In this document: positions 55,296 to 64,000 of the stretch, piece by piece
How positions within the stretch are numbered: position 1 is the first letter of the stretch
How the letters are laid out: every line of letters starts with the position of its first letter
Source of the DNA: Oncomelania hupensis
Taxonomy: Eukaryota; Mollusca; Gastropoda; Littorinimorpha; Pomatiopsidae
DNA length: 64,000 nt
Direction: 5' to 3'
Assembly (NCBI GenBank): GCA_036898135.1
Contig: JBAHVR010000222.1
Location: 1-64,000 of the forward strand
Translations under genes and position numbers: made by a program
The notes under the pieces: model-generated
What the model saw: the letters and a program-made list of their open reading frames with translations, nothing else
Databases searched by the model: none
Told to the model about the DNA's origin: nothing

Positions 55296-58196
55296 AACGT
55301 CAGGACCCTAACTGCGGAAGGAAAATTAGAAGAACTGGCCCACGAGCTGGACCACTATCGATGGAACGTTCTAGGTATCAGCGAACTGCGCTGGAAAGGC
55401 CTAGGTGAAACAACGACTGACAAAGGCCACAAGCTCTATTTCAGCGGTAGAGATGACAGGCACGAACACGGCGTTGGATTCTTGGTCCACAAGAACATTC
55501 TAGCCACTGTCATGGGTTGCCGCCCAGTCTCCAGTAGACTCATTACCATCCGTCTGAGAGCAACCCCTTTCAACATTACCATCATCCAGGCCTATGCCCC
55601 AACATCAGACTATGAAGACAGCGAAGTGGAGGATTTTTATGAAAATATACAGGCGGTCCTTGACCAAGTGCCGAAGAAGGACATAGTCATAGTGCAAGGC
55701 GACTGGAATGCCAAGGTTGGCCAAGATGCGCACCGCAACTGGGGAGACACATGCGGACCCCACTGCAACAACGTGACAAATGACAGGGGTCTGAGGCTAT
55801 TGGAGTTTGCCAGATACAACAATCTGGTACTGGCAAACACGCTTGGTCTCCACAAAAAATCCAGACGATGGACATGGCACAGTCCCGGCGGGGAACATCA
55901 CAACCAGATCGACTACATCATGGTCAAGAAACGCTTCAGATCAAGCATCAACATTGGCAGGACACGCACTTTTCCAGGAGCAGACATTGGAAGTGACCAC
56001 GATCTCGTGATGATGTCTTTCCGGCTCCATTTGAAGAGAGTAAATACAGCAAAGTGCACTAGGCTGAAGTTCGACCTGGACAAACTGCAAGACCCGGAGG
56101 TGGCAAAAATATTTCAGGCCACAATTGGAGGGAAATTTGCACCACTGCTTATTTTGGGGGCAGGCGAAGTAGATGTCAACACCATGACCAATACCTTCAA
56201 CTCAGCTGTAACAGATGCCGCCACTGAGATCCTTGGCAAGCACCGACCAAAGAAGAAGCCGTGGATCACACCTGAACTTTTGGATCTGTGTGATAAACGA
56301 AGAGAGTTAAAAAAGAAAAAGAACACCTCACAGGGAGCTGATGTCTACCGAAAAATCAACAATGACATCCGAAAAGGCATGCGCACAGCAAAGGAGAACT
56401 GGATAGAAGATCAATGCCAGGAAATAGAGAACAATCTGAACAAGAACAACAGCAAGAAGGCCTACCAGACTGTGAAGCGGCTGACAAGTGTTAAACAGCC
56501 CAAAGTCTCCACTATCCAAAGCAAGTCTGGCATTTGCCTTACAGAAGAACAAGAAGTCTTGGACAGATGGACAGAGTACTGCTCTGACCTTTACAACCAT
56601 ACACCAAATGGAGACCCATCAGTTCTAGCATGTTCCGAGAGCAGAGAAGAAGAAGAAATCCTCCCAATTCTCCGGGAAGAAGTTGAGGCAGCAGTGCAAT
56701 CGCTGAAGAAAGGGAAGTCAGCGGGAGTGGACAACATACCAGCGGAACTGCTACAAGCAGGAGGAGAAGCGATGACTGATGCTCTCACCACTATCTGTAA
56801 CAAGATCTGGCAGAGTGGGGAATGGCCTACACCATGGACCCAGTCGCTTGTCATCACTCTTCCTAAAAAAGGTAATCTTCAGGAGTGTGAAAACTACCGC
56901 ACCATCAGCCTCATCAGCCATCCCAGCAAGGTCCTCCTGAAAATAATACTCAACAGGTTGAAACCACAAGCTGAACAAATCATAGCTGAAGAACAAGCAG
57001 GATTCATGGCAGGGCGAAGTACCACTGAACAGATTTTCAACCTCAGAATAATCTGTGAGAAATACCTACAGCACCAACAACATCTATATCATGTGTTCAT
57101 AGACTTCAAGAAGGCATTTGACCGAGTCTGGCATGCAGCTCTATGGGCAACCATGAAAGTGTACAACATCAGCCCTAAAATCATAGAAGTCATCAAAAGC
57201 CTGTATGACAAGGCTACCAGTGCAGTCCTCCATAACAGCGTCATCGGGAACTGGTTCAGAACAACAATCGGTGTGCGTCAAGGATGCCTACTCTCTCCAA
57301 CACTCTTCAACATCTTCCTAGAGCGCATCATGTCAGATGCTCTTGCAGATCACGAAGGCACAGTCAGCATAGGGGGCAGAGCAATCTCCAATCTTCGTTT
57401 TGCGGATGATATTGATGGATTGGCTGGAGAGGAACAAGAACTTGAACAGCTTGTACAGAGGCTTGACACCACCTCCAGAGCTTATGGAATGGAAATAAGT
57501 GCAGAGAAGACCAAAATGATGACCAACAACACCAATGGCATCAACACGGACATCAAAGTACAAGGCCAATCCCTCAACACAGTGCACAGCTTCAAATATT
57601 TAGGAGCCATTGTGTCAGACAATGGGTCTCGACAGGAAGTCCTCTCCAGGATCGCACAAACAACTGCTGCCCTGACAAGGTTGAAGCCCATTTGGAAAGA
57701 CAGAACCATCAGTCTACATTCCAAAGTAAGACTGCTGCGATCTCTGGTCATCTCCATCTTCCTATATGCTTGCGAAGCATGGACCCTCACAGCAGATCTC
57801 CAACGAAGAATACAAAGCATGGAGATGAGGTGCTACAGAAGACTTCTGTGCATTTCCTATACCCAACACATCACCAACGTTGAAGTCCGACAGACCATCA
57901 CACAAGCCATTGGACAACACGATGACCTGCTCACAGTGGTGAAGAAACGGAAACTCCGATGGTATGGCCACGTCACCAGATCATCAGGCCTTGCAAAGAC
58001 CATTCTGCAAGGCACAGTGCAAGGAGGTAGAAGAAGGGGGAGACCGAAAAAGAGGTGGGAGGACAACATTCGAGAATGGACTGGTTTGACACTGAGCGAA
58101 GCCATGAGGGCTGCTGAGGACAGAGAAAGATGGAGTATGCTGGTTAAGCGATCATCTGTGGTGCCCCTACGACCTTCGGGTTATGGGACAGGATAG
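55296..58196 (+). CDS. RTE-like LINE endonuclease and reverse transcriptase, uninterrupted
   Basis: A continuous frame of 966 codons to a TAG stop. It opens directly at the insertion junction with NVRT, so only the extreme N-terminus and start codon are missing. Endonuclease residues: N1, E30 (ISELRW), GDWN at 135-138, SDH at 233-235. RT blocks: FIDFKKAFDRVWHAALWATM, GVRQGCLLSPTLFNIF, catalytic FADD at 702-705. The C-terminus has RRIQSMEMRCYRRLL, KRKLRWYGHVTR and GRRRGRPKKRWEDN, typical of this RTE-like group. The protein nicks target DNA and primes reverse transcription from the nick. All catalytic residues I can check are present, unlike the four other copies here. Without its 5' end it probably cannot be expressed on its own. 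Confidence 0.9.
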   Translation, partial: NVRTLTAEGKLEELAHELDHYRWNVLGISELRWKGLGETTTDKGHKLYFSGRDDRHEHGVGFLVHKNILATVMGCRPVSSRLITIRLRATPFNITIIQAYAPTSDYEDSEVEDFYENIQAVLDQVPKKDIVIVQGDWNAKVGQDAHRNWGDTCGPHCNNVTNDRGLRLLEFARYNNLVLANTLGLHKKSRRWTWHSPGGEHHNQIDYIMVKKRFRSSINIGRTRTFPGADIGSDHDLVMMSFRLHLKRVNTAKCTRLKFDLDKLQDPEVAKIFQATIGGKFAPLLILGAGEVDVNTMTNTFNSAVTDAATEILGKHRPKKKPWITPELLDLCDKRRELKKKKNTSQGADVYRKINNDIRKGMRTAKENWIEDQCQEIENNLNKNNSKKAYQTVKRLTSVKQPKVSTIQSKSGICLTEEQEVLDRWTEYCSDLYNHTPNGDPSVLACSESREEEEILPILREEVEAAVQSLKKGKSAGVDNIPAELLQAGGEAMTDALTTICNKIWQSGEWPTPWTQSLVITLPKKGNLQECENYRTISLISHPSKVLLKIILNRLKPQAEQIIAEEQAGFMAGRSTTEQIFNLRIICEKYLQHQQHLYHVFIDFKKAFDRVWHAALWATMKVYNISPKIIEVIKSLYDKATSAVLHNSVIGNWFRTTIGVRQGCLLSPTLFNIFLERIMSDALADHEGTVSIGGRAISNLRFADDIDGLAGEEQELEQLVQRLDTTSRAYGMEISAEKTKMMTNNTNGINTDIKVQGQSLNTVHSFKYLGAIVSDNGSRQEVLSRIAQTTAALTRLKPIWKDRTISLHSKVRLLRSLVISIFLYACEAWTLTADLQRRIQSMEMRCYRRLLCISYTQHITNVEVRQTITQAIGQHDDLLTVVKKRKLRWYGHVTRSSGLAKTILQGTVQGGRRRGRPKKRWEDNIREWTGLTLSEAMRAAEDRERWSMLVKRSSVVPLRPSGYGTG

Positions 58197-58205
58197 GATA
58201 GGATA
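58197..58205 (+). repeat. GATAGG 3' tail of the nested RTE
   Basis: The coding end is followed by AGGATAGGATAGG-type repeats. The same tail occurs at 7828-7843 and, in complement, at 33492, 38158, about 42001 and 63994-64000. Confidence 0.85.
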
Positions 58206-58213
58206 GGACAATA

Positions 58214-61062
58214 TTTTGGATTCTTCTCTAATAATTATGAATGATGGAAGGATAACTCGTGTCCCTGACGCTTCTGTACATCGTCCTTCAGCAATTGATT
58301 TGACATTAGTTTCGTCCAACATTGCTATCGATTGTACTTGGGACATTGAAACTGATACACTTGGTAGTGATCACTTTCCTTTAATATTATTATTTAATGA
58401 AACAGTAGACATACAGTTAGAAGTTGATACAGTAGTAAAGTATATCTATGGACGTGCTAACTGGGATTTATTTCAATATAATCTTTTGAAATATGAAACT
58501 GACTTTATGAAATGTGACGACATCAATAATGTCTATGCAACTTTTGCTAATTTAATTCATGAAGCAGCAAGTAATTCTATTCCGAAGAAAAGAACTACAT
58601 GTAAGACTAATCATAAAGGGAACATTTGGTGGACTGAAAATTGTGAAGTAGCAGTTAAAAAAAAGAAGATTGCCTACAAAAAATGGTTAAAAAATAAAAA
58701 TGATATTACATTTAAAGAGATGAAATGTACAAAACTTAATTGTAACAAAGTTATTGCTCTTGCTAAAAACAATTTTGGTTGAACTTTAGTACAAAAGAAA
58801 TTAAAACATCGCACGATGCAAGGAAAACATGGAAAAAAGTAACTGAAATGAAAAAAAGTGTCCAGCTCCCAAATTGTCCTATTAAAATAATAGGTAAGGA
58901 ATTTGCATCTCCTAGTGATAAGGCAGAGGAATTAGCTAAATTGTTTTCAAAAACAAGTACTTCCAAAGAGTTGCCACAAGCTATATTAAATGAAAGAAAT
59001 AAAGCTGAACAAACAGAAGAATTTAATAACCCTTTGCCTGATAATAGTCTATTTATTAATTCTGAAATTTTATTTTCTGAAGTTGAAGATGCTATTTCTG
59101 TCCTTGGAGAGAAAAACTCTGCTGTAGGAATTGATGGGATATCATACACTTTGTTATCTCATCTTCCCTTAAGGTGGATGCACATTTTGCATAGTATAAT
59201 TAAAAAATGCTGGGAAACTGGGATTTTGCCTGATGTATGGAAATCCTCTATTGTGATACCAATTGTAAAAGCAGGAAAGCCTCGATCTGATCCAGCTAGT
59301 TATAGACCAATTGCTTTAACGTCTCATGTTTCTAAACTCATGGAAAAAATAATTTTAGATAGATTAGTGTATTATTGTGATAAAAATAATGTTATACCAA
59401 ATAATCAAGCTGGCTTTAAGAAAGGCAGGTCAGTCCATGATCATTTAGTTAAATTAACTACAAATATAAAACAGCAATTCGCTAAGAAAAAAAGTGTACT
59501 AGCGACCTTTTTTGATATTAAAAAAGCGTATGATCGAGTGTGGCACTCTAGGCTATTGTATAAAATAAAAAAGATAGGACTCTCTGGAAATATATATAAT
59601 TATATACAAAATTTTCTTCAAGGAAGAAATATTAAAGTCAAAGTTGGAAATTCATATTCGATCTCTCATAATACAGATATGGGGATTCCGCAAGGATCTA
59701 TTGTGTCTCCTCTTTTGTTCAATATACTGCTATATGATTTACCAAAAGTAGTTAGTAACAAATTTACATTAGTTCAGTATGCCGATGATATTGCTTTGTG
59801 GTGTAATGTTTCACTTAGAAAGAAAACGTCAATGTTTGAAATCAATCATATTAATAAAGTTTATCAGAATAAAATAGACGATATAAGCAATTATATGAAG
59901 ATTAATGGTTTGGAATTATCAAAGGAAAAAACAAATATGATATTATTTAATAATGGTCAAAGTCCTAGAATTATGCCTGAGATAGTTTTAGACAGTGAAG
60001 AACTCCAATATGTGACTGAAGTAAAATTTTTAGGAGTGTATTTAACTTCAAAGTTGAATTGGAAGAAACATATTGAATATTTATTACAAAAAGCAGTAAA
60101 AAGTTTAAATTTAATTAAAATCATTAGCAAGCAGATTTGGGGGCAAGATGTGAAGACTTTGGTTCACATAGCATGTGCTTTGGTTCGTTCAAAATTATGT
60201 TTTGGACAAGAAGTTTATTTTTCTGCTTCATGTTGTCATCTTCAAAAATTATATAGTTTAGACAGCAAAGCCATAAAATTTGCTCTTGGAGTTCCTGTAC
60301 ACACTAGAACAATAGATGCTTATAAAACAGCAGGTGTTCTACCATTAGATCAATATAGGAAATTAGCATGCACTAAATATATAATACGATCAAAAGCTGT
60401 TGATAATTTTACGAATCATGAATTTTGTATTAGATCTGATATTGAGTTTCCTAAAAGAGCTAGACACATTAAAAGCCTTATTACCATAGCAACTTATACA
60501 CAAGATCTTCTTCAGGAATGTCAAATTACTCATGAAACAGTTGCTACACGTGTAATAACACCTCCTATCCCACCTTGGGAATTAAAAAAGGCGAATTTTG
60601 ATTATGATTATAGTGCTGTATCAAAACATTCAGATAAAAATATGGTAGCCATAGATGCTCGCATAAATTTAAATGAAAAATATAATAATAGTTTAAAAAT
60701 TTTCACTGATGGTTCGGTACTAGAATCAGAAAATGCGGGGTCTGCTTTTGTCATTCCCGATTTGAAAATATGTGAGTCATTTCATTTAGGAAAAGGGTTT
60801 TCAATTTTTACAGCAGAATTGATAGCTATTTTAATGGCTTTAAATAAACTTGTTAGCTTGCCTACTGTTTTCTATAGTATAGTAATGTGTGTGGATTCAC
60901 GGTCTGTTTTACAGGCTTTAAATACTACAAATAGCAAGGAACGACAAGAAATAATTTATGAAATCAAACATGTTGTTCATTGTTTGATTATAAATGGAAC
61001 AGAAGTTAATTTCTGTTGGATACCATCACACTGTGGTTTTATCTTTAATGATTGGGCAGATC
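58214..61062 (+). pseudogene. I-like LINE ORF2, distal endonuclease, RT and RNase H (left palindrome arm)
   Basis: Continues the endonuclease (RPSAIDLTLVSSN, then GSDHFPLIL) and then RT: NYRPIALTSHVSKL-type block, FFDIKKAYDRVWHSRLLYKI, GIPQGSIVSPLLFNILLYDL, catalytic YADD (59778-59789). An RNase H follows: FTDGS (first D), AELIAIL (E), VDSRSVLQAL (D), WIPSHCG, and WAD near the end. LINEs with RNase H belong to the I group broadly. A 1-bp loss in an A run (58765-58769, five A versus six in the right arm) shifts the frame between 58216-58782 and 58779 onward. The element is cut at GATC (61062), right after RNase H, and runs into poly-T. Confidence 0.85.
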
Positions 61063-61133
61063 TTTTTTTTTGTTTTTTTTTTTTTTTTTAACAGTAACTG
61101 AATTCAAGTTCAGAGCACCGTTCTTTGCCTCTC
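61063..61133. other. 71-bp palindrome spacer with poly-T
   Basis: T-rich tract with one G (61063-61089) followed by 44 bp of unique sequence ending TTTGCCTCTC. Both arms meet it at the same GATC word. It is the loop between the inverted copies. Confidence 0.8.
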
Positions 61134-63988
61134 GATCTGCCCAATCATTAAAGATAAAAACCACAGTGTGATGGTATCCAACAGAAATTAACTTCTGTTC
61201 CATTTATAATCAAACAATGAACAACATGTTTGATTTCATAAATTATTTCTTGTCGTTCCTTGCTATTTGTAGTATTTAAAGCCTGTAAAACAGACCGTGA
61301 ATCCACACACATTACTATACTATAGAAAACAGTAGGCAAGCTAACAAGTTTATTTAAAGCCATTAAAATAGCTATCAATTCTGCTGTAAAAATTGAAAAC
61401 CCTTTTCCTAAATGAAATGACTCACATATTTTCAAATCGGGAATGACAAAAGCAGACCCCGCATTTTCTGATTCTAGTACCGAACCATCAGTGAAAATTT
61501 TTAAACTATTATTATATTTTTCATTTAAATTTATGCGAGCATCTATGGCTACCATATTTTTATCTGAATGTTTTGATACAGCACTATAATCATAATCAAA
61601 ATTCGCCTTTTTTAATTCCCAAGGTGGGATAGGAGGTGTTATTACACGTGTAGCAACTGTTTCATGAGTAATTTGACATTCCTGAAGAAGATCTTGTGTA
61701 TAAGTTGCTATGGTAATAAGGCTTTTAATGTGTCTAGCTCTTTTAGGAAACTCAATATCAGATCTAATACAAAATTCATGATTCGTAAAATTATCAACAG
61801 CTTTTGATCGTATTATATATTTAGTGCATGCTAATTTCCTATATTGATCTAATGGTAGAACACCTGCTGTTTTATAAGCATCTATTGTTCTAGTGTGTAC
61901 AGGAACTCCAAGAGCAAATTTTATGGCTTTACTGTCTAAACTATATAATTTTTGAAGATGACAACATGAAGCAGAAAAATAAACTTCTTGTCCAAAACAT
62001 AATTTTGAACGAACCAAAGCACATGCTATGTGAACCAAAGTCTTCACATCTTGCCCCCAAATCTGCTTGCTAATGATTTTAATTAAATTTAAACTTTTTA
62101 CTGCTTTTTGTAATAAATATTCAATATGTTTCTTCCAATTCAACTTTGAAGTTAAATACACTCCTAAAAATTTTACTTCAGTCACATATTGGAGTTCTTC
62201 ACCGTCTAAAACTATCTCAGGCATAATTCTAGGACTTTGACCATTATTAAATAATATCATATTTGTTTTTTCCTTTGATAATTCCAAACCATTAATCTTC
62301 ATATAATTGCTTATATTGTCTATTTCATTCTGATAAACTTTATTAATATGATTGATTTCAAACATTGACGTTTTCTTTCTAAGTGAAACATTACACCACA
62401 AAGCAATATCATCGGCATACTGAACTAATGTAAATTTGTTACTAACTACTTTTGGTAAATCATATAGCAGTATATTGAACAAAAGAGGAGACACAATAGA
62501 TCCTTGCGGAATCCCCATATCTGTATTATGAGAGATCGAATATGAATTTCCAACTTTGACTTTAATATTTCTTCCTTGAAGAAAATTTTGTATATAATTA
62601 TATATATTCCCAGAGAGTCCTATCTTTTTTATTTTATACAATAGCCTAGAGTGCCACACTCGATCATACGCTTTTTTAATATCAAAAAAGGTCGCTAGTA
62701 CACTTTTTTTCTTAGCGAATTGCTGTTTTATATTTGTAGTTAATTTAACTAAATGATCATGGACTGACCTGCCTTTCTTAAAGCCAGCTTGATTATTTGG
62801 TATAACATTATTTTTATCACAATAATACACTAATCTATCTAAAATTATTTTTTCCATGAGTTTAGAAACATGAGACGTTAAAGCAATTGGTCTATAACTA
62901 GCTGGATCAGATCGAGGCTTTCCTGCTTTTACAATTGGTATCACAATAGAGGATTTCCATACATCAGGCAAAATCCCAGTTTCCCAGCATTTTTTAATTA
63001 TACTATGCAAAAATGTGCATCCACCTTAAGGGAAGATGAGATAACAAAGTGTATGATATCCCATCAATTCCTACAGCAGAGTTTTTCTTTCCAAGGACAG
63101 AAATAGCATCTTCAACTTCAGAAAATAAAATTTCAGAATTAATAAATAGACTATTATCAGGCAAAGGGTTATTAAATTCTTCTGTTTGTTCAGCTTTATT
63201 TCTTTCATTTAATATAGCTTGTGGCAACTCTTTGGAAGTACTTGTTTTTGAAAACAATTTAGCTAATTCCTCTGCCTTATCACTAGGAGATGCAAATTCC
63301 TTACCTATTATTTTAATAGGACAATTTGGGAGCTGGACACTTTTTTTCATTTCAGTTACTTTTTTCCATGTTTTCCTTGCATCGTGCGATGTTTTAATTT
63401 CTTTTGTACTAAAGTTCAACCAAAATTGTTTTTTAGCAAGAGCAATAACTTTGTTACAATTAAGTTTTGTACATTTCATCTCTTTAAATGTAATATCATT
63501 TTTATTTTTTAACCATTTTTTGTAGGCAATCTTCTTTTTTTTAACTGCTACTTCACAATTTTCAGTCCACCAAATGTTCCCTTTATGATTAGTCTTACAT
63601 GTAGTTCTTTTCTTCGGAATAGAATTACTTGCTGCTTCATGAATTAAATTAGCAAAAGTTGCATAGACATTATTGATGTCGTCACATTTCATAAAGTCAG
63701 TTTCATATTTCAAAAGATTATATTGAAATAAATCCCAGTTAGCACGTCCATAGATATACTTTACTACTGTATCAACTTCTAACTGTATGTCTACTGTTTC
63801 ATTAAATAATAATAATATTAAAGGAAAGTGATCACTACCAAGTGTATCAGTTTCAATGTCCCAAGTACAATCGATAGCAATGTTGGACGAAACTAATGTC
63901 AAATCAATTGCTGAAGGACGATGTACAGAAGCGTCAGGGACACGAGTTATCCTTCCATCATTCATAATTATTAGAGAAGAATCCAAAA
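61134..63988 (-). pseudogene. I-like LINE ORF2, distal part (right palindrome arm)
   Basis: Inverted near-identical copy of 58214-61062. Here the A run near the end of the endonuclease is six long, so the frame runs from MDSSLIIMND (63986) through the first RT blocks. It then breaks at a T run (five T versus four, near 63011) at RWMHI, and again near 61158 within the RNase H C-terminus. Between these the RT and RNase H match the left arm except for a few substitutions (for example KID/EID, DDIS/DNIS, DSEEL/DGEEL, GEKN/GKKN). Not functional as it stands. Confidence 0.86.
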
Positions 63989-63993
63989 ATAAA

Positions 63994-64000
63994 TCCTATC
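63994..64000 (-). repeat. Start of an RTE tail at the window edge
   Basis: TCCTATC is the complement of GATAGGA, the RTE tail, at the mirror position of the tail at 58197-58207. The nested RTE is therefore probably repeated beyond the window. Confidence 0.6.

Larger units (their letters stand above)
55287..58214. repeat. 9-bp target-site duplication pair (GGACAATAT) of the nested RTE
   Basis: GGACAATAT occurs at 55287-55295 and 58206-58214. The first two G of the right copy could equally belong to the GATAGG tail, so the duplication is 7-9 bp. Removing the RTE and one copy restores the endonuclease frame of the host LINE. Confidence 0.85.

Noticed and set aside
55482..55484. Start codon of the RTE protein at 55482
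   Set aside because: It is TTG inside the endonuclease; the frame is open and homologous back to the insertion junction at 55296.

Overview
This window looks like a gene-poor, repeat-saturated stretch of an animal nuclear genome. Support: several clades of non-LTR retrotransposon (RTE-like, CR1/L2-like, I/Jockey-like with RNase H), a Ty3/Gypsy LTR element, tRNA-derived SINEs, very long minisatellites, and a short vertebrate/mollusc-type CCCTAA tract. The mix of families suggests a marine lophotrochozoan, possibly a gastropod mollusc; that is a weak inference from family resemblance. I recognise no host protein-coding gene, rRNA or functional tRNA. Every sizeable recognisable coding sequence belongs to a mobile element, and most long open frames are minisatellites whose units lack stop codons.

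Layout. 1-7856: a 5'-truncated RTE-like LINE (bounded by a 13-bp target-site duplication) interrupted by a 5.5-kb LTR retrotransposon with its own 5-bp duplication. The LTR element has the order gag, protease, integrase, then RT remnant, the rare Gmr1-like arrangement, and has lost its RT core. 7857-25500: microsatellites and minisatellites with units of about 12, 24, 27, 30, 32, 41, 44 and 51 bp. Into these have landed a tRNA SINE, two CR1/L2-like 3' fragments, another LINE fragment and a 709-bp element with terminal inverted repeats. 25513-25568: telomere-like repeats. 25823-33036: one 7.2-kb array of a 33-bp unit. 33037-42500: RTE 3' fragments, a second SINE family, a short-repeat array holding an 822-bp terminal-inverted-repeat element, which itself holds a 57-bp insertion with a 12-bp duplication. 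43000-44934: a decayed LINE whose own coding sequence has expanded into a 43-bp minisatellite. 45157-50600: more minisatellites, an inverted repeat family and a SINE inside a 45-bp array.

50600-64000 is the transposon-dense end: a CR1/L2-like RT, an SGNH-hydrolase ORF1-like protein, and an I-like LINE (endonuclease, RT, RNase H) split by an uninterrupted RTE coding region. The distal half of the I-like LINE is then repeated in inverted orientation, making a palindrome with 2.85-kb arms and a 71-bp spacer; the right arm reaches the RTE tail again exactly at the window edge.

The elements do not form a host pathway. Their relationship is stratigraphic: insertion boundaries and duplications give a relative order (RTE before the LTR element; I-like LINE before its nested RTE before the inverted duplication; minisatellite arrays before several of the insertions inside them).
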